From assembly GCA_018266915.1 (NCBI GenBank), contig JAFDZM010000045.1, forward strand, positions 1-64,000: 64,000 nucleotides of DNA, in the 5' to 3' direction. Every line of letters begins with the position of its first letter. Position 1 is the stretch's first letter. The notes under the pieces were generated by a model. That model worked only from the letters and a program-made list of their open reading frames with translations. It had not been told where the DNA came from and did no database searches. Below are positions 26,705 through 35,082 of the stretch, piece after piece. The position numbers and the translations under genes are program-made. This stretch comes from Bacteroidota bacterium (GTDB taxonomy: Bacteria; Bacteroidota; Bacteroidia; Sphingobacteriales; Sphingobacteriaceae).

Positions 26705-27331
26705 TCAATCCTCATTCAGACCACGAAACTCATACCCCATCCTGCTCCACTCCTCCATTGCCCTCGGTAAAACATGTTCCAACCGGTCATAAGCTTTCAG
26801 GCTATCATGAAATACGATGATAGAACCATTCCTGGTATACTGCAATACGTGCTGCAGACAAGTCTCTGGTTTTAGCTCGGTATCGAAGTCGCCGCTTAGT
26901 ACATCCCACATAATGATCTTCGTATCAGGCTTTGCCTTCCGGATCAGTTCTGCCTGCGATTTTTTGATACGGCCATAAGGCGGGCGGAACAGATTAGCAT
27001 GAAGTAATCCATCAGCTTTCAGAAAATTTTCGACATAGGTTTTATTGTCTGTTTTCCAGCCTTTAAGATGATTAAAGGTGTGGTTTCCGATGCTATGGCC
27101 CGCATTTTTCACCTGTTCAAATACGTCCGGGTGCTTCCTCACATTATCGCCAATGCAGAAAAAAGTAGCCTTTGCATTATATTGCTTTAAAATATTTAAA
27201 ACATATGGTGTAACAATCGGTATAGGGCCGTCGTCAAAAGTGACATAAATGCAATGGCGCTTGCGACTCTTATTCCAAATCATGTTGGAGTAGAACTGCT
27301 TAAGCAACCATGGCGTTTTAACCAGATACAT
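26705..27331 (-). CDS. Polysaccharide deacetylase (NodB/CE4)
   Basis: 208 residues. CE4 motifs are in order: motif 1 VTFDDGPIP (about 29-37, catalytic base and metal Asp), motif 2 SIGNHTFNH (the HxxxH metal pair, about 85-92), motif 3 LFRPPYGR (about 115-122) and motif 4 MWDVLSGDFD. It removes N-acetyl groups from peptidoglycan, chitooligosaccharide or another polysaccharide. No clear signal peptide is present, although the N-terminus MYLVKTPWLLKQFY is hydrophobic. Divergent from the TolC gene, with a word-repeat hairpin between them. Confidence 0.93.
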   Translation of the reverse strand: MYLVKTPWLLKQFYSNMIWNKSRKRHCIYVTFDDGPIPIVTPYVLNILKQYNAKATFFCIGDNVRKHPDVFEQVKNAGHSIGNHTFNHLKGWKTDNKTYVENFLKADGLLHANLFRPPYGRIKKSQAELIRKAKPDTKIIMWDVLSGDFDTELKPETCLQHVLQYTRNGSIIVFHDSLKAYDRLEHVLPRAMEEWSRMGYEFRGLNED

Positions 27332-27341
27332 TTGTTTAGGC

Positions 27342-27430
27342 GTGAGATTTTAGATATGAGATTTGAGACAGGTAAATCCTAATAAAGAATAATAATTCTC
27401 AAATCTAACATCTCAAATCTCAAATCTCAA
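27342..27430. repeat. ATCTCAAATCTC-word hairpin in a divergent promoter region
   Basis: The left arm 27342-27370 (GTGAGATTTTAGATATGAGA, TTTGAGAC) and right arm 27394-27430 (TTCTCAAATCTAACATCTCA, AATCTCAAATCTCAAAA) are complementary with a 23-base loop. The loop and right arm occupy the expected promoter position of the TolC gene. Confidence 0.75.
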
Positions 27431-27450
27431 AATATTGATGATATAACCTT

Positions 27451-28899
27451 ATGACGAAATTAATATTCAGATTAAAAAAAGTATTCTTAATAACTTTTAC
27501 CCTCGGTCTTTCTGCTTTTAGCTTTATAACCGCTAATGCCCAGCAGGTGATCAGTCTGCAAAAAGCAATTGACCTGGCAATGGCCAATAACCTGTCGATA
27601 AAACAATCACAGCTTACAACAGCTATCGCTACTGAGGACTACAAGCAATCAAAATATAACCAGTTGCCATCTTTGTCAGTTAACCCGCAAGGTTCTTACA
27701 ATTTTGGCCGCAGCCCAAACCTTACCACTTATTCATATACCAGCCAGTCGTTCCTTTATATTAATGGCCAGGCTTCTTTGTCACTTACACTTTTCCAGGG
27801 CGGACAATTGCGCAATCAGATATTGCAGAACAAAATCGCCCTTGATGTTGACCAAACAAACACTGCAAAAGTTAAAAACGATCTGCTACTAAACGTAGTA
27901 ACCGATTATCTGACCATATTGAGCGACCAGGATTTGGTAATCGCTGCCAAACAACAAATTGATCTTGCAAAGATCACTTTGGACAGAGCTCAGAAAAATT
28001 TTGATCAGGGTAATGCCACCCGTGCCGATCTTGCGCAGGCACAGGCACAATTATCAACTGCTGAACTAAATCTGACTACCGCGCAAAACCAGGTTGATAT
28101 TGCCATTATCGTTCTGAAACAATACATGGAGATGGATCCTACAACTGAGATCATGGTTGAAAAACCGGATATCAGTAAGCTAACTGATGTAAAAACTATT
28201 TATGATGCTTCTGAGGTAATTAAAACATCTATAAGTGTTAACCCGGATGTTCATCTGGCTGAATTACAACAACAAGGCTACGCACAAGCCATTAAAACAG
28301 CAAAAGGAGCTTATTATCCCACTGTGTCGTTATTTGGTGGATTAGGTTCCAATTATTCCAGTATCTCACAAAATGTTACCGGGGTAGCTACTGTGGAACA
28401 ACAAATAGGAACCGTGCAGGGAACAAACACACCGGTAGTTGGGCAATTCACATCACCTATTTATGCTTCAAAGTATCCGTTCTTTAGCCAGTTTAACAAC
28501 AACTTCAACCAGTCTATTGGCATAAGTGTACAGATACCCATATTCAACCACTTTAGCGCCCGAACCGGTGTCCGTAAAGCAAAATTGAATTATGAATATG
28601 CACAGGTAACCACTCAATTGGCTAAGAACACATTGAGTAAAACCATCATTCAGGCATTGGCCGATTTGCAAGCCGCAGTAAAAAATTACCAATCAGCTCG
28701 GCGTACTTATGAATCATCCAAAGAAGCTTTAAATGTAACCAAACAGCGTTACGATGCAGGTTTTGTAAACACACTGGATTATAATACTGCAGTTACCAAC
28801 TACAATAAAGCGCAGAACGATATGATCAACGCGCAATACTCGATGATATTCAGAAGTAAGGTGATTGATTATTATTTGGGGAATAAGATTGAATTATAG
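27451..28899 (+). CDS. TolC-family outer membrane efflux protein
   Basis: 482 residues with a signal peptide (about 1-30, ending ITANAQQ). Two homologous OEP halves are visible: SLQKAIDLAMANNLSIKQ ... TLFQGGQLRNQI and VSVQIPIFNHFSARTGVRKAKL (in pieces), each followed by long helices such as LDRAQKNFDQGNATRADLAQAQAQL. It forms a trimeric channel through the outer membrane and periplasm. The adaptor gene follows 105 bases downstream on the same strand, but no inner-membrane pump gene is in the neighbourhood. Confidence 0.93.
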   Translation: MTKLIFRLKKVFLITFTLGLSAFSFITANAQQVISLQKAIDLAMANNLSIKQSQLTTAIATEDYKQSKYNQLPSLSVNPQGSYNFGRSPNLTTYSYTSQSFLYINGQASLSLTLFQGGQLRNQILQNKIALDVDQTNTAKVKNDLLLNVVTDYLTILSDQDLVIAAKQQIDLAKITLDRAQKNFDQGNATRADLAQAQAQLSTAELNLTTAQNQVDIAIIVLKQYMEMDPTTEIMVEKPDISKLTDVKTIYDASEVIKTSISVNPDVHLAELQQQGYAQAIKTAKGAYYPTVSLFGGLGSNYSSISQNVTGVATVEQQIGTVQGTNTPVVGQFTSPIYASKYPFFSQFNNNFNQSIGISVQIPIFNHFSARTGVRKAKLNYEYAQVTTQLAKNTLSKTIIQALADLQAAVKNYQSARRTYESSKEALNVTKQRYDAGFVNTLDYNTAVTNYNKAQNDMINAQYSMIFRSKVIDYYLGNKIEL

Positions 28900-28905
28900 T
28901 TATCA

Positions 28906-28998
28906 GTGATCAGTTAACCAGTTATCGGTAATTAGCATCCGAACTTTAGAATTTAGATATTAGAATTTAAACTTGATAGACATTAGTATTTAGAATTT
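28906..28998. repeat. GTGATCAGTTAACC and TTAGAATTTAGA words
   Basis: The spacer between the TolC and adaptor genes is composed of GTGATCAGTTAACC, TTAGAATTTAGATA, TTAGAATTTAAAC and TATTTAGAATTTATA words in direct orientation. No strong hairpin is formed. Confidence 0.55.
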
Positions 28999-29004
28999 AT
29001 AAAA

Positions 29005-30357
29005 ATGGGAAAAACTACTAAATATGTTTTAATAGGCCTGGGGGCTTTGGTTGTCATTTATATTGTTGGCAAAGCTGCCGGCATTTGGGGCAAACCACCC
29101 AAAACGCAGGTTGCTACCGAAAAAGCTGACACGCGTTTTATTAACGAGTCGGTGTCGGCCAGTGGTAAAATAAAGGCCCATGTCGAAGTAAAGATCAGTC
29201 CGGAAGTATCGGGCGAAGTGGTTGAGTTGCCTGTAAAAGAAGGCGACGTGGTGAAAAAAGGCCAATTGATCTGTCGAATCCGTCCGGATATTTTGCGGTC
29301 GGATTATGACCGATCGGTAGCAGCCTATAACTCGCAGAAAGCAAACGTAGGAAACACTACTCAATTGCTGAAACAGGCACAAGCTACTTATGAAAACCAG
29401 GCGGCTATTTACAAACGCGATAAAGTATTGTATGATAATAAAGTATTAACCGCTGCTGAATTTGACGCGGCAAAAGCTAATTACGAAGGCGCCAAAGCTC
29501 AGCTTGAAGCTGCTAAACAAAACCTCGCTGGGTCAAATTATGGACTGGCGCAATCGGCAGCATCTGTTAAAGAATCACAAGCTAATCTGGATAAAACTAC
29601 TATTTACTCTCCTGTGGATGGTGTAATATCAAAATTGTCGATCCAAAAAGGCGAACGCGTTTTAGGGACCCAGCAGTTTGCAGGTACCGAGATTATGACC
29701 ATATCCAATCTGAACCAATTGGATGTGAATGTAGATGTGAACGAGAACGATATTAACCGGATTAAGCTTGGCGATTCATCAAAAATACAGGTAGATGCTT
29801 TCCAGGATAAATTATTTACCGGCGTGGTTACAGAAATAGGCAGTGCCGCAAACGTGGTAGGTACTACTGCAGATCAGGTGACCAACTTTACAGTGAAAGT
29901 AAGGATCGATCCAAAATCATACGTTGCATTACTGAATAAGACAGCTGCTAACCCGTCGCCTTTCCGCCCGGGATTAACAGCGACAGTTGAAATTCTAACC
30001 AATCATGCTAAAACACTTTCGGTACCAATACAGTCGGTTACTACACGCCAGGATACCAAAACAGCTATTACTTCAACAAATGACAATAATAAGCCTGATG
30101 ATAACAGCGATAACAAAGCGAAGATCACCACTGCTGCAAAAGAATATGTATTTGTATACAGCGCTGGTAAAGTAAAACAGGTAACAGTGACTACCGGTAT
30201 CCAGGATGATTCTTACATCCAGATACTATCAGGACTGAAGGCTGGTGATGAAGTAGTATCGGCACCATATACCGCTATTTCCAAAACACTGAATGATAAA
30301 ATGGAAGTGGAAAAAGTAGATAAATCCAAGCTGTTCAGCGGCGACGCTGGAAAATAA
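29005..30357 (+). CDS. HlyD/MacA-type periplasmic adaptor (membrane fusion protein)
   Basis: 450 residues. One N-terminal membrane anchor (about 7-24) is followed by a split biotinyl-lipoyl-like domain (VKISPEVSGEVVELPVKEGDVVKKGQLICRI in pieces, and TIYSPVDGVISKLSIQKGERV). Between its halves lies an Ala/Gln-rich coiled-coil hairpin (about 95-190). A beta-barrel and membrane-proximal domain follow to the C-terminus. It links an inner-membrane transporter to TolC. A MacB-type ABC permease often follows such genes; here the next gene is gpsA. A low-complexity stretch at about 355-370 (TSTNDNNKPDDNSDNK) interrupts the last domain. Confidence 0.92.
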   Translation: MGKTTKYVLIGLGALVVIYIVGKAAGIWGKPPKTQVATEKADTRFINESVSASGKIKAHVEVKISPEVSGEVVELPVKEGDVVKKGQLICRIRPDILRSDYDRSVAAYNSQKANVGNTTQLLKQAQATYENQAAIYKRDKVLYDNKVLTAAEFDAAKANYEGAKAQLEAAKQNLAGSNYGLAQSAASVKESQANLDKTTIYSPVDGVISKLSIQKGERVLGTQQFAGTEIMTISNLNQLDVNVDVNENDINRIKLGDSSKIQVDAFQDKLFTGVVTEIGSAANVVGTTADQVTNFTVKVRIDPKSYVALLNKTAANPSPFRPGLTATVEILTNHAKTLSVPIQSVTTRQDTKTAITSTNDNNKPDDNSDNKAKITTAAKEYVFVYSAGKVKQVTVTTGIQDDSYIQILSGLKAGDEVVSAPYTAISKTLNDKMEVEKVDKSKLFSGDAGK

Positions 30358-30410
30358 TGTGCAGATGAGTGAATGTGCAGATATGCAAATGTGCGGATGT
30401 GCGGATGAAA
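30357..30410. repeat. GCACATCT-word hairpin, left arm
   Basis: TGTGCAGATGAGTGAATG, TGCAGATATGCAAATG and TGCGGATGTGCGGATG follow one another. They are complementary to 30530-30562 and surround the terminator at 30450. Confidence 0.7.
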
Positions 30411-30449
30411 TTAATTTGATTGATTAGATTATTTTGATTGTTAAATACC

Positions 30450-30484
30450 GAAGGTCTATGTAATAACATAGGCCTTCTTTTATT
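30450..30484 (+). terminator. Rho-independent terminator nested in a word hairpin
   Basis: GAAGGTCTATGT-AATA-ACATAGGCCTTC has 12-base arms with one G-T pair and is followed by TTTTATTTG. It ends the TolC/adaptor transcript. Confidence 0.88.
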
Positions 30485-30529
30485 TGTCATCCTTTTGCAC
30501 ATTGCATAGTTGACATCTAAAAATCAAAT

Positions 30530-30562
30530 TCGCACATTTGCACATCTGCATATCTGCACATT
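30530..30562. repeat. GCACATCT-word hairpin, right arm
   Basis: TCGCACATTTGCACATCTGC is followed by ATATCTGCACAT. It lies directly upstream of gpsA. Confidence 0.7.
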
Positions 30563-30579
30563 AATACCACATCAATCTA

Positions 30580-31578
30580 ATGCATAACAAAATATTAATC
30601 GTCGGCGGGGGGAGCTGGGCAACAGCTAATATTAAAATGCTAACGGATAATCCCGTCGAGAAGGAGGTTTTTTGGTGGATGCGTAATGAGAAAGCAGCCG
30701 AGCATATTCGCCAGTTCAAGCATAATCCAAATTATTTGAGTTCTGTTGAGATCAAGGTTCCCGCCCAAAATATCTCTACTGATTTGAAATCGCTGATCCA
30801 AAAGGCGGATATTATTTTATTAAATGTTCCCGCTGCATTTCTGAAAGAAGCATTGAAAGGCATTGTCCCGGAAGATTTTGCAGGGAAAAAAGTTGTATCG
30901 GCTATAAAAGGTATCGTACCGGATGAGAACCAGATCATTGGTGAGTTTTTGAATCAACGCTATAATATATCCTTTGATAATTTTATGGTGATTAGTGGCC
31001 CCTGCCATGCCGAAGAAGTTGCACTTGAAAAATTGTCCTACCTCACTATTGCTTCAGGCGATACTGAACTTGCGGCCTGCTTTGCAGGAATGCTTAGTAC
31101 ACGTTATATCAGCACTATCGTATCAGATGATATTTATGGAACCGAATATGCAGCCGTGTTAAAAAATGTTTATGCCATAGCAAGCGGTATCTGTCACGGT
31201 GTAGGTTATGGTGATAACTTTCAGTCGGTTTTGATATCCAATGCTATTCGCGAACTGGAACGCTTTGTAAAGGCTGTTCATCCTATCGACCGTGATATTA
31301 AAGAATCAGCCTACCTGGGCGATTTACTGGTGACGGCCTATTCACAATTCAGCCGTAACCGCACATTTGGTAATATGATAGGCAAAGGCTACACAGTGAC
31401 CTCGGCACAATTGGAAATGAATATGATTGCTGAAGGCTATTATGCTGTAAATTGTTTACACCAGGTAAACAAACAATACAAAGTTTTTATGCCTATTTGC
31501 AGTGCCGTTTACAGTATTTTGTACGAGAAACGGAACCCGGCTATAGAAATGAAACATTTAGCCGCTCAACTTAGTTAA
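30580..31578 (+). CDS. gpsA: Glycerol-3-phosphate dehydrogenase [NAD(P)+]
   Basis: 332 residues. The N-terminal Rossmann motif is GGGSWATANIKML (about 8-20). The conserved AIKGIVPDEN and ISGPCHAEEVALEKLSY segments, plus the catalytic Lys in YAAVLKNVYAIASGICHGVGYGDN (in pieces), identify GpsA. It reduces dihydroxyacetone phosphate to sn-glycerol-3-phosphate for phospholipid synthesis in the cytoplasm. The start ATG follows a GCACATCT-word arm by 17 bases. The next gene, a small secreted protein, begins 29 bases after the stop and may be co-transcribed. Confidence 0.95.
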   Translation: MHNKILIVGGGSWATANIKMLTDNPVEKEVFWWMRNEKAAEHIRQFKHNPNYLSSVEIKVPAQNISTDLKSLIQKADIILLNVPAAFLKEALKGIVPEDFAGKKVVSAIKGIVPDENQIIGEFLNQRYNISFDNFMVISGPCHAEEVALEKLSYLTIASGDTELAACFAGMLSTRYISTIVSDDIYGTEYAAVLKNVYAIASGICHGVGYGDNFQSVLISNAIRELERFVKAVHPIDRDIKESAYLGDLLVTAYSQFSRNRTFGNMIGKGYTVTSAQLEMNMIAEGYYAVNCLHQVNKQYKVFMPICSAVYSILYEKRNPAIEMKHLAAQLS

Positions 31579-31607
31579 TAGCTTAATTAATTTATATTAC
31601 AAACCCC

Positions 31608-31937
31608 ATGAAAAAGTTAATAGGAGCCGCACTGTTTGCTGCGGCATTATTTGTAGCCGGTCAGGTACACGCACAAAGTAAAGACACCACAAGCTTTAAG
31701 AGCAAAGTGCACAAAACAACCAAACAGGTTAGCGACGCCGCAACAAAAGTTGGTCAGAAAACATCAGAATTAGCTGTGAAAGGCGCATCCGCGGTCGTTG
31801 ACAAACAATATAAAGGCAAATGCGGACCAAACGGCGAAAACATTTATATAAACAGCCATTCTCAATACTATTATGTTGATAAAAAAGGCCATAAAGTTTA
31901 TCTGAAAGAATCAGAATTGAAGGATAAAAAAATGTAA
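31608..31937 (+). CDS. Small secreted hypothetical protein
   Basis: 109 residues with a signal peptide (MKKLIGAALFAAALFVAGQVHAQ). The mature region has an amphipathic Lys/Thr/Ala-rich helix (VHKTTKQVSDAATKVGQKTSELAVKGASAV in pieces) resembling late-embryogenesis-like or apolipoprotein-like helices. A C-terminal beta-rich GENIYINSHSQYYYVDKKGHKVYL segment follows. Similar short proteins are abundant in Sphingobacteriaceae. Function unknown, periplasmic by inference. It ends at a rho-independent terminator and may be transcribed with gpsA. Confidence 0.82.
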   Translation: MKKLIGAALFAAALFVAGQVHAQSKDTTSFKSKVHKTTKQVSDAATKVGQKTSELAVKGASAVVDKQYKGKCGPNGENIYINSHSQYYYVDKKGHKVYLKESELKDKKM

Positions 31938-31954
31938 TTTTATATTACATGACT

Positions 31955-31992
31955 GAAGCATCCCGGACCCTAACGGGGTGCTTCTTTATTTT
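31955..31992 (+). terminator. Rho-independent terminator
   Basis: GAAGCATCCC and GGGGTGCTTC arms enclose a ten-base loop, followed by TTTATTTTTT. Confidence 0.87.
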
Positions 31993-32000
31993 TTAATGCT

Positions 32001-32351
32001 ATGAAAAACAACGCTTTACTATCCTGCCAAAGCATGGGACTTGGCCTTGTTTGGGTTCTGCTTTTACTATCTGCCTGCTCACATTCCAACCCAGTTTCCG
32101 GCTCGGATGATAACAGGCTGCAGGGCGACTGGAAGCTAAAGGACGGCGATACCAAACTAAAGATCACCAAGAAAAAGTTTGCCATGGACAGCGACCTACA
32201 ATACGCCGAAGACTACTTTGTAAAAGGCGATACTATTTTCTCATCCTTCCAGGGTAATCAGCCCTACAGCAAATTTGTGATACAAAAACTGGATGATCAT
32301 AATCTGAAACTGCTCTCTCCTGACTCCACTGTGATGGAGTTCACCAAATAA
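32001..32351 (+). CDS. Small predicted lipoprotein
   Basis: 116 residues. The N-terminal hydrophobic stretch ends LLLLSACSHSN (lipobox with Cys about residue 26). The mature domain is a short beta-rich unit (RLQGDWKLKDGDTKLKITKKKF ... TIFSSFQGNQPYSKFVIQKLDDHNLKLLSPDSTVMEF in pieces), reminiscent of lipocalin-like 'GxW' proteins (LQGDW). The function is not assigned. It begins just after a terminator, so it needs its own promoter, which I could not place in the short gap. Confidence 0.78.
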   Translation: MKNNALLSCQSMGLGLVWVLLLLSACSHSNPVSGSDDNRLQGDWKLKDGDTKLKITKKKFAMDSDLQYAEDYFVKGDTIFSSFQGNQPYSKFVIQKLDDHNLKLLSPDSTVMEFTK

Positions 32352-32419
32352 AACGCGAAAGCCCCTCATCCCGAAGGTGAGAGGCCTTGCAAACTAAACT
32401 AAACCTAAAACTTATTTCT

Positions 32420-32506
32420 TGAGAGATTAGAGATCAGTTAATTGGAGATTAGTTTCTCTTTATCGAAATACCTTAATCTCTATTCTCTAATCACTAATCA
32501 ACTAAC
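32420..32506. repeat. AGAGATTAG/CTAATCACTAATC-word hairpin
   Basis: The left arm 32420-32457 (GAGAGATTAGAGATCAG, TTAATTGGAGATTAG) and right arm 32471-32506 (CCTTAATCTCTATTCTC, TAATCACTAATCAACTAAC) are complementary with a short loop. It lies between the convergent lipoprotein and helicase genes. Confidence 0.7.
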
Positions 32507-32507
32507 A

Positions 32508-34343
32508 TTAATATCTCCTGCGACGATCACCGTTGTTGTTACCTGAACGGTCTTCGCGGCGTTTGCCTGAGAAATCGCGGAAGCCACCATTTGGAGCTCC
32601 TGCTCTTTCCTTGTTACCACCCTCGTGGCTGTAACCATTCCTGCGGAAACCACCGTCTCTTCTGTCACCGCCTTCACGTCTTTTATAGTTAGACGCACCG
32701 CCGCGACTTTCGTTACGCGAATCGCCAGAAATTTCTATTCTTACATCGCGACCGTGGAAATCAACGCTTTTAAAGCCGTTCATCACCTTATCCACGTCGT
32801 CATTTGGCACTTCGAAGAATGAATAAACGCCCTTAACATCGATCTTACCTACAGTCTTTCCACTGATTTTAGTGTTATTACAGATATAACCTAACAATTC
32901 TCCGCGACCAAAGCCATCCACAGAACCTAAGTTGATGAACAGACGGGTAAAGTCTGAACGCATGCCTGTACGGTTAAAGCGGTCACCAGCACCATCTGCA
33001 CGACGGCTCTCGTCAACCTGGGCGTTCAGATCAGGTGCATTTTTATAATAGTCAAGGAAGCGGTTAAACTCCAGTGATGCAAAACGTTTGATAATATCTT
33101 CCTTACTCATGTCCTTAAACTCGTCCATGATGCGCGGAACATATTGCTCTATCTGCTGTTCGTTCACTTCCACATTGTGTACTTTGTGAACTAAAGCAAA
33201 TAGTTGTTTTTCAACTACGTCAAAACCAGTAGGAATTTCAGCTTTGATAAAGCGCTTGCCGATCACTTTTTCTATCTGGCGTATTTTGCCAAATTCTTTT
33301 GCGTTGATGATCGAGATAGATACACCTGTTTTGCCGGCACGGGCAGTACGACCACTACGGTGAGTGTAGTTCTCGATCTCATCAGGCAAAGAGTAGTTGA
33401 TAACGTGGGTAACATCGTTTACATCGATACCACGTGCAGCTACGTCAGTTGCGATCAGTAATTGCAGGCTGCGCTCACGGTAACGTTTCATTACCTTGTC
33501 GCGCTGCTGTTGGGATAAATCACCGTGCAGCGAATCAGCATTATAACCGTCTTTGATTAACGATTCAGCAATTTCCTGCGTTTCAATTTTGGTACGGCAA
33601 AATACGATACCGAAAATCTCAGGGTTAAAATCGACGATGCGTTTAAAGGCAGCATATTTATCACGGGCACGTACTACATAATATTCGTGCTCGATATTTT
33701 CGTTACCGGTATTTTTTGCGCCCATAGTAAGCTCATAAGGATCGGTCATGTATTTTTTGGCGATCCTTCTTACTTCTGAAGGCATGGTGGCTGAGAACAG
33801 CCATGTTTTTTTATCATCGGGTGTGGTAGACAAAATACTGTCAATATCCTCTTGAAAGCCCATGTTGAGCATTTCGTCAGCCTCATCCAATACTACATAG
33901 TTTACGCCGCTGAAATCAATAGCCTTACGGTTAATGATATCCAGCATACGGCCGGGCGTAGCCACAACGATCTGTACACCGCGACGAATCTGGTGTAACT
34001 GATCAGAGATGCTTGCGCCGCCATAAACAGCCACAACGTGTACGTTGCGCATGTTTTTTGCATAATTTTTCAGATCATTAGTGATCTGCAAACAAAGTTC
34101 GCGAGTTGGGCATAGTACAAGCGCCTGCGGATGATTTTCTTCGAAATCGATAAGTTCCAGTAATGGAAGTCCAAAAGCAGCAGTTTTGCCGGTCCCGGTT
34201 TGGGCCAATCCGACAAAATCGTTGCTGCCTGTAAGCAATACCGGAATCGACTGTTCCTGGATTGGAGTTGGGTTCTCAAACCCTAACTCAGAGATGGCAT
34301 TAACAATATCATGACGGATTCCCAGTTGAATAAATGGGTTCAT
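32508..34343 (-). CDS. DEAD-box RNA helicase with DbpA-type RNA-binding domain
   Basis: 611 residues from the ATG at 34343, where the Q-motif region starts (MNPFIQLGIRHDIVNAISELGFENPTPIQEQ in pieces). The longer frame to 34484 adds a sequence with no homology character. Motifs are in order: AQTGTGKT (I), PTRELC (Ia), VVLDEADEML (II), FSATMP (III) and HRSGRTARAG (VI). A DbpA/CsdA-like RNA-binding domain (TRLFINLGSVDGFGRGELLGYI in pieces, about 475-550) precedes an Arg/Gly/Asp-rich tail of about 60 residues. Probably in ribosome assembly or cold-stress RNA remodelling, cytoplasmic. Confidence 0.94.
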   Translation of the reverse strand: MNPFIQLGIRHDIVNAISELGFENPTPIQEQSIPVLLTGSNDFVGLAQTGTGKTAAFGLPLLELIDFEENHPQALVLCPTRELCLQITNDLKNYAKNMRNVHVVAVYGGASISDQLHQIRRGVQIVVATPGRMLDIINRKAIDFSGVNYVVLDEADEMLNMGFQEDIDSILSTTPDDKKTWLFSATMPSEVRRIAKKYMTDPYELTMGAKNTGNENIEHEYYVVRARDKYAAFKRIVDFNPEIFGIVFCRTKIETQEIAESLIKDGYNADSLHGDLSQQQRDKVMKRYRERSLQLLIATDVAARGIDVNDVTHVINYSLPDEIENYTHRSGRTARAGKTGVSISIINAKEFGKIRQIEKVIGKRFIKAEIPTGFDVVEKQLFALVHKVHNVEVNEQQIEQYVPRIMDEFKDMSKEDIIKRFASLEFNRFLDYYKNAPDLNAQVDESRRADGAGDRFNRTGMRSDFTRLFINLGSVDGFGRGELLGYICNNTKISGKTVGKIDVKGVYSFFEVPNDDVDKVMNGFKSVDFHGRDVRIEISGDSRNESRGGASNYKRREGGDRRDGGFRRNGYSHEGGNKERAGAPNGGFRDFSGKRREDRSGNNNGDRRRRY

Positions 34344-34535
34344 GAATTTAAATAACGTATCTGGCAACATCGCCAAATCGGGCGCAAAGGTAGGTATTAT
34401 TTTTTGCAATTCAAATAGTTGATTGGGAAATGGGAAAGATGACAATTGGGTAGTAATTCTACATCCATTTATAAACAGAATCATGCTTTTTAAAATGATG
34501 GATAAACCTTATTTTTGATAAACGATATTAATAAA

Positions 34536-34787
34536 ATGAATACAGCCGAGATTAAACTTGATCTGCATAATAAAATAGATAATGCTGGAAGCAAGCAGCT
34601 AAAAGAAATTTATGGTCTTGTGCTGAACTATTTAAACAGCAATTACTCCGTAGAAGAAGAGGACACTCTGACTGAAGCCCAACGTGCATCAATAGACGAA
34701 GGTCTTGCACAAGCAGAAGCTGGCTTAGGGAAACCCTTAAGTGAAATCAACCAAAGACTCCGTAAGAAATATGGTATAAATGACTAA
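34536..34787 (+). CDS. Antitoxin of a RelE/ParE-type pair
   Basis: 83 residues from the ATG at 34536 (MNTAEIKLDLHNKIDNAGSKQLKEIYGLVLNYL in pieces). The C-terminal LTEAQRASIDEGLAQAEAGLGKPLSEINQRLRKKYG resembles the family of short antitoxin partners of ParE toxins in Bacteroidota. The toxin gene begins eight bases before this gene ends. The start at 34515 (TTG) is less likely because ATG at 34536 is followed by the typical MNT-EIK opening. It is divergent from the helicase gene. Confidence 0.85.
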   Translation: MNTAEIKLDLHNKIDNAGSKQLKEIYGLVLNYLNSNYSVEEEDTLTEAQRASIDEGLAQAEAGLGKPLSEINQRLRKKYGIND

Positions 34788-35082
34788 AGCAGTCATTTTA
34801 ACCCCACGTGCTGAAAAAAACTATGAGCACATTACAGATTATGTATTCAATAAATGGGGCACACTCGCTACCAAAAGGTTTATTTTACGTTTCCAGGAAG
34901 CTTGCAACTTAATTGCATCCAGACCGGCAATCTACCCTTTTGCGGATAAGAATAAGAATGTAAGAAAATGTGTTGTCACAAAACACAATGCTGTATACTT
35001 CATCGAGCACGAAAACGATATAACAATCCTGACCATATTCGATACGCGACAAAATCCGGATAAGCTTGATATGATCTTTTAA
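34780..35082 (+). CDS. RelE/ParE-family toxin
   Basis: 100 residues with the ParE fold pattern: ILTPRAEKNYEHITDYVFNKWG (helical N-terminus), RFQEACNLIASRPAIYPFADKNKNVRKCVVTKHNAVYFIEHENDITILTIFDTRQNP in consecutive pieces. RelE/ParE toxins cleave mRNA on the ribosome or poison gyrase; the NVRKCVVTKHNAVYF and IFDTRQNP parts resemble the ParE subgroup. Its stop codon directly abuts the stop of the convergent lspA gene (35082/35083), so there is no room for a separate terminator. Confidence 0.9.
   Translation: MTKAVILTPRAEKNYEHITDYVFNKWGTLATKRFILRFQEACNLIASRPAIYPFADKNKNVRKCVVTKHNAVYFIEHENDITILTIFDTRQNPDKLDMIF

Noticed and set aside
27342..27430. Short repeats that might suggest a CRISPR array
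   Set aside because: Words are 7-9 bp, directly adjoining, without unique spacers, and form complementary arms. No cas genes are present.
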